DNA of 64,000 bases from Clostridia bacterium (GTDB lineage Bacteria; Bacillota; Clostridia; Christensenellales; Aristaeellaceae). The stretch's first letter is position 1. Each line of letters opens with the position of its first letter. Where the stretch lies: the NCBI GenBank assembly GCA_017431005.1, contig JAFRLY010000063.1:1-64000 (forward strand), in the 5' to 3' direction. Below are positions 50,547 through 57,087 of the stretch, piece by piece. The notes beneath the pieces were generated by a model. The model was not told where the DNA came from. It saw only the letters and a program-made list of their open reading frames with translations, and did no database searches. A program made the position numbers and the translations under genes.

Positions 50547-51491
50547 TCAGGCGAAGGATGCCCCCTGAGAAGCCTGCGTATTGATTTGTCTTGTCAGGCG
50601 CCGCATATATCCGTCCAGGTTGCCCCATTCGCTGACGATGATGCTGTCCAGCTCCAGCCGGCGCATCACGGCCAGCAGAATGCAGATGCCGTGCACGACG
50701 ATATCCGCGCGGCTGGGCTGCAGGCCGGGAAGCTTCAGCCGCTCCTCCAGCGTCTTTTCCGCCAGCTCCTCCCCGATCTTCCGGACCTGGGCGGCTGTGA
50801 CCGGGGTGCCGTGCATGAAGGTCCTCTCCGTCCACGGAATGCCCTTGACCATGGCTGCCAGCGTTGTGAAGGTTCCGCCCGTGCCGACCCAGGTTTCCGG
50901 CAGCGCCACGTCCGGAACGGTTTTCATTCTCTCCCGCAGGATTTCCGCGGCCTTTTCCTCCACCGCGGCCATGTCCTGCCGGTTGTTCAGCGGATATTTC
51001 CGGAACAGGCGCACCGCGCCGAGCTGGCAGGAAAAACCGGTCTCGACGCCCTCCGGCGTCCCGATGACCAGCTCCGTGCTGCCGCCCCCGATGTCGATCA
51101 CGCCGCACCGCTCCGCCTGCGGCGCTGCGGCGGACGCGCCGAGGAAGCTCAGGGCCGCCTCTTCCTCCCCGCTCACGATTTCCAGCTCCACGCCGTTTTC
51201 CCGCTGAATCAGCTCCCGGAATTCCTCTCCGTTCACCGCGTCCCGGGAAGCGCTGGTGGCGAAAATATGCAGCTCCTCCGCCCCGGTCTCCCGGGCGTGC
51301 TCCGCCATCCGCCGGACCGCGGCGGCGGTATGTGCCATGCTGTCCTCACTCAGGCGCCCGCCCGGCCCCAGACCCGCGAACAGCCGCGTGCCCTCCCGGT
51401 CCCGTTCCAGCCGCTGAAAACCATCCGTCCCCACCTGTGCCACCAACATACGGACCGAATTGGATCCGATTCCGATCACAGCTGCTTTCAC
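50547..51491 (-). CDS. Ppx/GppA family phosphatase
   Basis: A 314-residue exopolyphosphatase/guanosine pentaphosphatase-like protein of the ASKHA fold. The first phosphate loop is IGIGSNSVRMLV, the second VIDIGGGSTELVIG, and VGTGGTFTTLAAM follows, as in the family. It lacks the long C-terminal HD-like domain of E. coli Ppx and is of the short type. It would trim polyphosphate or convert pppGpp to ppGpp. It begins 15 bases after the DivIC-like gene. A VTC-type polyphosphate polymerase candidate lies 4 kb downstream. Confidence 0.88.
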   Translation of the reverse strand: MKAAVIGIGSNSVRMLVAQVGTDGFQRLERDREGTRLFAGLGPGGRLSEDSMAHTAAAVRRMAEHARETGAEELHIFATSASRDAVNGEEFRELIQRENGVELEIVSGEEEAALSFLGASAAAPQAERCGVIDIGGGSTELVIGTPEGVETGFSCQLGAVRLFRKYPLNNRQDMAAVEEKAAEILRERMKTVPDVALPETWVGTGGTFTTLAAMVKGIPWTERTFMHGTPVTAAQVRKIGEELAEKTLEERLKLPGLQPSRADIVVHGICILLAVMRRLELDSIIVSEWGNLDGYMRRLTRQINTQASQGASFA

Positions 51492-51506
51492 GCGGGCCTC
51501 CTTCGC

Positions 51507-51845
51507 TCAATCCGCCATCTCGTCCATCAGAATCCGGATTTCGTCCTCCGTGTAGGCGTAAAGGGCCTCCGGATTCGTGAATTCGAATCTGATATCATCC
51601 TTGTTGATATAGGAATAGTTCTCCATCGCGCTTGTAACGATGTAGTCCTTCGTGCCGACGATTTCCAGCTGGCCGGTCAGCAGCCGGTTCTCATCCTCCA
51701 GCTGCAGCAGCCTGGCCTGCAGGGCGTTTTCCTCCCCTGCCTTTTCGTTATATTTTCCTCGCAGAATGGGATGCACAATCAGAAAGGCCGCCAGCAGCAG
51801 CGCCAGAATCAGCAGGAACCCCCTCAGATTCATGACCTTCCGCAC
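51507..51845 (-). CDS. Septum formation initiator-like (FtsL/DivIC) protein
   Basis: A 112-residue bitopic membrane protein. A short basic N-terminus and one membrane helix (LRGFLLILALLLAAFLIVHPIL) are followed by a coiled coil (YNEKAGEENALQARLLQLED). The C-terminal segment (GTKDYIVTSAMENYSYINKDDI) resembles DivIC/FtsB. These proteins stabilise the divisome at midcell. GTG 51845 is preferred because GGAGG lies nine bases upstream; ATG 51833 is the alternative. It is followed by the Ppx/GppA gene, a common Firmicutes order, and is divergent from ruvC. Confidence 0.8.
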   Translation of the reverse strand: MRKVMNLRGFLLILALLLAAFLIVHPILRGKYNEKAGEENALQARLLQLEDENRLLTGQLEIVGTKDYIVTSAMENYSYINKDDIRFEFTNPEALYAYTEDEIRILMDEMAD

Positions 51846-51975
51846 GGCAGCGCACCTCCCTCCCGGGTATATCTCTCCGGTATTTGGAAATAATTCGACC
51901 TTTTCCTGTCTGATTCCTGCCTTTTCCGGCCGGAGGTCCCCCAACTTTTCCCTGTTCACCTCTTTTTTTCTATGC

Positions 51976-51981
51976 TATAAT
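51976..51981 (+). promoter_or_regulatory. Extended -10 promoter of ruvCAB-queA
   Basis: TGCTATAAT is an extended -10 box (TGn plus TATAAT) about 110 bases before ruvC. The -35 region is poor, as expected for extended -10 promoters. Confidence 0.5.
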
Positions 51982-52088
51982 TTTCACGGCCTCCGCCGGC
52001 TGTCCCGCCTTTCCCTGCCGGGGCGGCGGTTGACTTTTCTCCGGCGGGCGGGTACCATGAGTGAATCCTGTGGAATGGGAGCGGAAAC

Positions 52089-52583
52089 ATGATTGTGCTT
52101 GGAATCGACCCCGGCTATGCCCTGATGGGCTGGGGCGTGGTGGAGGTGGAAGGCAGCCGGATGAAGCTGATCAATTACGGCTGCATTGAGACCAAGGCCG
52201 GCACCCCCATGCAGAACAGGCTGCGCGCCCTTCAGCTCGGCATCCGGGATCTGCTGGCGATTTACAAGCCGGACGACGTGGCCTTTGAGGAGCTTTTTTT
52301 CGCCCGCAACGTCACCACCGCCCTGATGGTCGGCGCGGCGCGCGGCGCGGCAATCATTGCCGCGGCGGAATATACGGAGAACCTGTATGAATATACCCCG
52401 ATGCAGATCAAGCAGGCCGTGACGGGGTACGGCAAGGCGGATAAGAAGCAGGTGCAGCAGATGGTCAAGCTGCTGCTGAAGCTGGACGAGGTTCCGAAGC
52501 CGGACGACGCGGCCGACGCGATCGCCTGCGCGATCACCCACGCCCAGGCCGGCGTGGCCAAAAAGCAGTTTTTAATGAAGTAA
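52089..52583 (+). CDS. ruvC: Holliday junction endonuclease RuvC
   Basis: A 164-residue RuvC. The first catalytic aspartate lies in MIVLGIDPGYALMGWG, the glutamate in DVAFEELFFARN, and the C-terminal acidic pair in KPDDAADAIACAITH, so the active site is complete. It cuts Holliday junctions made by RuvAB branch migration. Start and length match the family. It is the first gene of a ruvC-ruvA-ruvB-queA run and is followed by ruvA after 33 bases. Confidence 0.95.
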   Translation: MIVLGIDPGYALMGWGVVEVEGSRMKLINYGCIETKAGTPMQNRLRALQLGIRDLLAIYKPDDVAFEELFFARNVTTALMVGAARGAAIIAAAEYTENLYEYTPMQIKQAVTGYGKADKKQVQQMVKLLLKLDEVPKPDDAADAIACAITHAQAGVAKKQFLMK

Positions 52584-52616
52584 CGTTCCCCCGGGAACGA
52601 CGGAGGAGAAGCGTCC

Positions 52617-53237
52617 ATGTATGCATTCATCGAGGGCGAGGTCTGTGAAAAAGCCAACGGTTCCCTGGTGCTGCTGGCGGCCGGCGTAGGCTGGCAGCTC
52701 ATCTGCTCAAACGCGACCCTGCAGGCCGCGCCGCCCCTGGGCCAGACCATGCGCTGCCATACGTTCCTTTCCGTCCGGGAGGACGCCATGGAGCTGTACG
52801 GCTTTGCCACCCGGGAGGAGAAGGAAATGTTCCTGCTGCTGACCTCCGTTTCCGGCATCGGGCCAAAGACGGCGCTCGGCATTCTGGGGGCCATGCCCCT
52901 GCGGGATCTCAGCCTGGCGATCCTCCTGAACGACGTGAACGCCCTGTCCCGGGCTCCGGGCATCGGCAGGAAAACCGCCCAGCGGATCGCGCTGGAGCTG
53001 AAGGATAAAATCACCCAGGCGGACGTTTCCTCCGCCGCCTCGTCCGTCCCGGCATCCGGCGCGGGCGCGGTTGCTGCCGGCGGCGCTTCCGGCGCGGTCA
53101 TGGAGGCCATCGAGGCTCTGACCGCCCTCGGGTATTCCTCCATGGAGGCCCGCAGCGCCATCGGTAAAATTCAGGATCCGCCGGACAAGCCGGAGGAACT
53201 GATCCGTCTCGCCCTTCGGGCCATGGCCGGCATGTAA
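52617..53237 (+). CDS. ruvA: Holliday junction branch migration protein RuvA
   Basis: A 206-residue RuvA. The N-terminal OB domain (MYAFIEGEV) is followed by two helix-hairpin-helix motifs (VSGIGPKTALGIL and APGIGRKTAQRIALELK). A flexible alanine-rich linker and the small C-terminal domain (EAIEALTALGYSSMEARSAI) contact RuvB. The tetramer holds the Holliday junction for the RuvB motor. It lies between ruvC and ruvB with short gaps. Confidence 0.95.
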   Translation: MYAFIEGEVCEKANGSLVLLAAGVGWQLICSNATLQAAPPLGQTMRCHTFLSVREDAMELYGFATREEKEMFLLLTSVSGIGPKTALGILGAMPLRDLSLAILLNDVNALSRAPGIGRKTAQRIALELKDKITQADVSSAASSVPASGAGAVAAGGASGAVMEAIEALTALGYSSMEARSAIGKIQDPPDKPEELIRLALRAMAGM

Positions 53238-53267
53238 GCCTCCGGCAGATCAACAGGAGATATGAAG

Positions 53268-54329
53268 ATGGATAACGATTTCATGGACAGCAGCTTCCTG
53301 GGCAGCAGGCTGATGGACTCCGCCTCCCTGGCGGAGGACAGCGCCTCCGAGCTGACCCTCCGTCCGCATAACCTGCGGGATTATGTGGGCCAGACCGCTG
53401 TGAAGGAGAGCCTGAACATCTATATTCAGGCGGCCCTCACCCGGCATGACGCGCTGGATCATATGCTGCTTTACGGCCCACCCGGCCTGGGAAAAACCAC
53501 CCTGGCCTGCATTGTCGCGGCCGAAATGGGCCAGAACATCCGGATCACCAGCGGCCCCGCCATTGAGCGCCCCGGGGATCTGGCCTCCATCCTCAGCAAC
53601 CTGAACGCCGGGGATGTGCTCTTTATCGATGAGATTCATCGTCTCTCCCGCCAGGTGGAGGAAGTGCTCTATCCCGCCATGGAGGATTACGCGATCGATA
53701 TCATGATCGGCAAGGGGCCCACGGCCCGCAGCATCCGCGTGGATCTGCCGAAGTTCACCCTTGTCGGCGCCACGACCCGCGCCGGCAGCCTTTCCGCCCC
53801 GCTGCGCGACCGTTTCGGCATGCTGTTCCGTCTGGAAATCTATTCCCCCGCGGAGCTGGCGCAGATCGTTTCCCGCAGCGCCGGCATCCTGGGAATCGAC
53901 GCGGATGAGGACGGCGTGCTGGAGATCGCCCGCCGCTCCAGGGGCACGCCCCGGATCGCGAACCGCATGCTGAAGCGGGTGCGGGACTTTGCCCAGGTCA
54001 GAGCCGGCGGCCGGATCACCCGGGACGTGGCCCGGGAGGCGCTGACCATGCTGGATGTGGATGAGCTGGGTCTGGACAAGGTGGACCGGAACGTGCTGGG
54101 CTGCATGATGGACAAGTTTGCCGGCGGGCCTGTGGGCCTGGATACCCTGGCCGCCACCACCGGCGAGGACGCCGTGACCATTGAGGACGTCTATGAGCCC
54201 TACCTGATGCAGCTGGGCTTCCTCATGCGGACGCCCCGCGGCCGCGTCTGTACCCCCGCCGCCTGGGCGCATATGAAGCGGACAATGCCCGCCGCCGCGC
54301 AGGACGCGCAGATCAAAATGGATATTTAA
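53268..54329 (+). CDS. ruvB: Holliday junction branch migration ATPase RuvB
   Basis: A 353-residue AAA+ motor. Walker A is [12 protein letters not shown], Walker B is [12 protein letters not shown], sensor 1 is [12 protein letters not shown], and the C-terminal winged helix includes [16 protein letters not shown]. It pulls DNA through the RuvA-bound junction. ATG 53268 is preferred since AGGAG is eight bases away; ATG 53262, two codons earlier, is only two bases from that site. Confidence 0.95.
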   Translation: MDNDFMDSSFLGSRLMDSASLAEDSASELTLRPHNLRDYVGQTAVKESLNIYIQAALTRHDALDHMLLYGPPGLGKTTLACIVAAEMGQNIRITSGPAIERPGDLASILSNLNAGDVLFIDEIHRLSRQVEEVLYPAMEDYAIDIMIGKGPTARSIRVDLPKFTLVGATTRAGSLSAPLRDRFGMLFRLEIYSPAELAQIVSRSAGILGIDADEDGVLEIARRSRGTPRIANRMLKRVRDFAQVRAGGRITRDVAREALTMLDVDELGLDKVDRNVLGCMMDKFAGGPVGLDTLAATTGEDAVTIEDVYEPYLMQLGFLMRTPRGRVCTPAAWAHMKRTMPAAAQDAQIKMDI

Positions 54330-54347
54330 CGGATATTTGAGGCATGC

Positions 54348-55376
54348 ATGAAGACTTCAGACTTTGATTATTTTCTGCCGCAGGAGCTGATTGCCCAGAC
54401 GCCCATGGAGCCCCGGGACCACAGCCGCCTGCTCGTATATCACCGGAGCAGCGGCTCCGTGGAGCACCGTCATTTCTACGATATTGCCGATTACCTGAAC
54501 CCCGGCGACGCCCTGGTGATCAATGAGACCAAGGTGATTCCCGCCCGGCTGCTCGGCGTCAAGGAGGATACCGGCGTGCCGGTGGAGGTGCTGCTGCTGC
54601 GCCGCCTGTCCGCCACGGACTGGGAGGCCCTGGTGCGCCCGGGCCGCCGGCTGAAGCCCGGCACCTTCTGCAGCTTCGGGGACGGCCGCCTGCGGTGCGA
54701 GATCCTGAACAACGTGGAGGAAATCGGCGGGCGGAACGTCCGCTTCCACTTTGACGGCGTCTTTGAGGAAATCCTCGATCAGCTGGGAGAAATGCCGCTC
54801 CCGCCCTATATCCATGAAAAGCTGGCCGACGGCACCCGCTATCAGACGGTGTATGCCCGTCAGGAGGGCTCCGCCGCCGCGCCGACCGCCGGGCTGCATT
54901 TCACGCCGGAGCTGCTGGACCGGATCCGGGAAAAGGGGATCCGGGTCGTTCCGATCCTGCTGCACGTGGGACTCGGCACCTTCCGTCCCGTCAAGGAAGA
55001 GGACCCGGAGAAGCACGTCATGCACAGCGAGTTCTGCCAGGTCACGGAGGAGGCAGCGGACGCGCTGAACAGCGTGCGCGCCGCGGGCGGACGCATCGTC
55101 TGCGTCGGCACGACCTCCGTCCGCACCCTGGAGACGATGGCGGACGATAACGGCGTCATCCATCCCGGCGCGAAGGACACGGCCATCTTTATCCGTCCCG
55201 GCACGAAGATCAAGGCCGTGGACGCCCTGATCACGAACTTCCACCTGCCCCAGAGCACCCTGCTGATGCTGATCAGCGCGCTGATGGGCCGGGAGGAGGC
55301 GCTGCGCGTTTACGGCATCGCCGTGCAGGAGCGTTACCGTTTCTTCTCCTTCGGGGACGCGATGTTCATTGAATAA
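54348..55376 (+). CDS. queA: tRNA preQ1(34) S-adenosylmethionine ribosyltransferase-isomerase QueA
   Basis: A 342-residue QueA, which transfers and isomerises ribose from SAM to preQ1-tRNA in queuosine synthesis. Family motifs include FDYFLPQELIAQTP, RDHSRLLVYHR, GSAAAPTAGLHFTPELL, HVGLGTFRPV and TNFHLPQSTLLMLISAL. Length is complete. It follows ruvB by 18 bases. The usual next gene, tgt, is not present; a terminator follows. Confidence 0.95.
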   Translation: MKTSDFDYFLPQELIAQTPMEPRDHSRLLVYHRSSGSVEHRHFYDIADYLNPGDALVINETKVIPARLLGVKEDTGVPVEVLLLRRLSATDWEALVRPGRRLKPGTFCSFGDGRLRCEILNNVEEIGGRNVRFHFDGVFEEILDQLGEMPLPPYIHEKLADGTRYQTVYARQEGSAAAPTAGLHFTPELLDRIREKGIRVVPILLHVGLGTFRPVKEEDPEKHVMHSEFCQVTEEAADALNSVRAAGGRIVCVGTTSVRTLETMADDNGVIHPGAKDTAIFIRPGTKIKAVDALITNFHLPQSTLLMLISALMGREEALRVYGIAVQERYRFFSFGDAMFIE

Positions 55377-55407
55377 TACTTGCTGACCGCAGTATCCGGA
55401 AATCCGG

Positions 55408-55475
55408 AAACGGCAGGGACTGTCCCAATCGTTCACGAGTGAACGGGGGGGACTGTCCCTGCCGTTTCTTTTTTT
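55408..55475 (+). terminator. Long hairpin terminator after queA
   Basis: AAACGGCAGGGAC (55408-55420) pairs with GTCCCTGCCGTTT (55455-55467). Inside, GTCCC pairs with GGGAC and GTTCAC with GTGAAC, giving one extended imperfect hairpin of 60 nt followed by CTTTTTTT. Confidence 0.75.
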
Positions 55476-55543
55476 GCTTTTAATTTCATTTTAGGCAGAC
55501 CCGGTAGAATGACCCCGTTCCCAGGGGAAAGGAGGAACCTGAA

Positions 55544-56305
55544 ATGATGAATGAAACCGCGCAGAGCAGCACCGCGCCGGTCGTGGTCATGCAGCGCTAT
55601 GAAATGAAATATATCCTGTCCGCCTCCCAGGCGCAGCGGCTCCTGGCCCGGCTGGAGGGGCACATGCTGCTCGACCGGTACGGACGCACGTCCATTGCCT
55701 CCCTCTACTATGATACGCCGGACTCCCGGCTGGTCCGCAGCTCCCTGGAAAAGCCGAAGTTCAAGGAAAAGATGCGCCTCCGCTCCTACGGTATGGCGTC
55801 GCCGGATTCCCCGGTTTATCTGGAGCTGAAGCGCAAGGCGGACGATATCGTTTACAAGCGCCGGGTGCAGAGCACGGTCCCGGCGGTGGATGCCTTTCTG
55901 GCCGGCCGCGGAACCCTCGGTGCGGACAGCCAGATCAACCGGGAAATCACCTACTTCCGGGATTTCTACGGCGTGCTGATCCCCGCCTGCCTGATCATCT
56001 ATGACCGGGAGGCCTATTATGAGCCGGACGGCGACCTGCGGCTGACCGTTGACTTCAACCCCCGCTACCGGGTCGATCAGCTGAACCTGACCACATCCAT
56101 GGCGGGCAGCCTGCTGCTTCCGGCCGGCGGCGCAATCCTGGAGATCAAGGTGCAGGAGGCCCTGCCGCTCTGGCTGAGCCGCATCCTGACGGAGGAAAGA
56201 ATCGTGAAGGGCAGCTTCTCGAAGTACGGCGCCGCCTGGCAGCTGCAGCAGAGAAAAGCACGGCCCGCCGCGCAGGCGGCGCCCGGTCTGGTCCTCCCCG
56301 CGTAA
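55544..56305 (+). CDS. VTC domain protein (polyphosphate polymerase-like)
   Basis: A 253-residue VTC domain of the CYTH/triphosphate tunnel fold. The tunnel residues are seen in QRYEMKYILS, IASLYYDTPDSRL, FKEKMRLRSYG, VYLELKRKADDIVYKRR, LIIYDREAYY, LRLTVDFNPRYR and AILEIKVQEALP, an alternating basic/acidic pattern as in Vtc4. Eukaryotic VTC makes polyphosphate from ATP, and bacterial homologues are assumed to act similarly or on another triphosphate. GGAGGAACC precedes ATG 55544. It pairs with a DUF4956 membrane protein gene 54 bases downstream. Confidence 0.85.
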   Translation: MMNETAQSSTAPVVVMQRYEMKYILSASQAQRLLARLEGHMLLDRYGRTSIASLYYDTPDSRLVRSSLEKPKFKEKMRLRSYGMASPDSPVYLELKRKADDIVYKRRVQSTVPAVDAFLAGRGTLGADSQINREITYFRDFYGVLIPACLIIYDREAYYEPDGDLRLTVDFNPRYRVDQLNLTTSMAGSLLLPAGGAILEIKVQEALPLWLSRILTEERIVKGSFSKYGAAWQLQQRKARPAAQAAPGLVLPA

Positions 56306-56359
56306 TTGTCCCGCGGCCCGGTCAGTCTGTTCAAGAAATGTGAAAGAAGGATATGAGAT

Positions 56360-57031
56360 ATGTTTGATTCCATCTACAGCGGTTCCGTCACCCCCGCCCA
56401 GTTCCTGCTCATGGCCGCCGCGGCCCTGCTTTCCGGCGTCTGCTTTTCCTGGATGATGTCTCTCCGGGTCCGCGCCTCCCGCCGGCTCTTTATCGTCACT
56501 TCCATCCTGCCCTTTGTGGTCGGGATGATCATCACCTTTGTCAGCGGCAATATCGGCGCCGGCGTGGCCTTCGGCGGCGCCTTCGCGCTGGTCCGCTTCC
56601 GCTCCGCCCAGGGCACGGCGGATGAGATCGCCGCCATCCTGATCGCCATGGCGTCCGGCGTGGCCTTCGGCATGGGCTATCTGGCCTGCGGTGCGCTCAC
56701 GCTGCTGGGTCTCGGCCTGGTTTATCTGCTGCTTTCCTCCGTCACCCTGTTCGACCATGCCGCCCGGCAGGAGGAAAAGCTGCTGATGATCACGATTCCG
56801 GAAACCCTGGAATACAGCGAGGTCTTCACCGAGCCCTTTGCCCGCTATCTGCAGAGCGCTGAAAGCGTCGGCGTCAAAACCACCGGCATGGGCTCCATGT
56901 TCCGTCTCTCCTACCGCGTCCGCCTGAAGAACCCCGCGGAGGAGAAGGCCCTGATCGACGATCTGCGGATCCGCAACGGCAACCTGGAGATCTCTCTCCT
57001 GCCTTACAGCGATCCGGTCACGCAGCTGTAA
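56360..57031 (+). CDS. DUF4956 membrane protein
   Basis: A 223-residue protein with about four membrane segments in its first half, including FLLMAAAALLSGVCFSWMM, LFIVTSILPFVVGMIITFV, IGAGVAFGGAFALVRFRSAQG and ALTLLGLGLVYLLLSSV. A cytoplasmic ferredoxin-like C-terminal domain of about 90 residues follows. FALVRFRSAQGTADEIAAI is the DUF4956 signature. This family travels with VTC genes and is thought to form the membrane part of a polyphosphate-related complex; direct evidence is lacking. It ends before a strong terminator. Confidence 0.83.
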   Translation: MFDSIYSGSVTPAQFLLMAAAALLSGVCFSWMMSLRVRASRRLFIVTSILPFVVGMIITFVSGNIGAGVAFGGAFALVRFRSAQGTADEIAAILIAMASGVAFGMGYLACGALTLLGLGLVYLLLSSVTLFDHAARQEEKLLMITIPETLEYSEVFTEPFARYLQSAESVGVKTTGMGSMFRLSYRVRLKNPAEEKALIDDLRIRNGNLEISLLPYSDPVTQL

Positions 57032-57042
57032 CTGACCGCGTT

Positions 57043-57080
57043 AAAAAGCCCGCCCGGCGAATCATCCGGGCGGGCTTTTT
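57043..57080. terminator. Bidirectional terminator
   Basis: AAAAAGCCCGCCCGG pairs perfectly with CCGGGCGGGCTTTTT. It separates the convergent DUF4956 and histidine kinase genes. Confidence 0.9.
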
Positions 57081-57087
57081 CGCGTTC

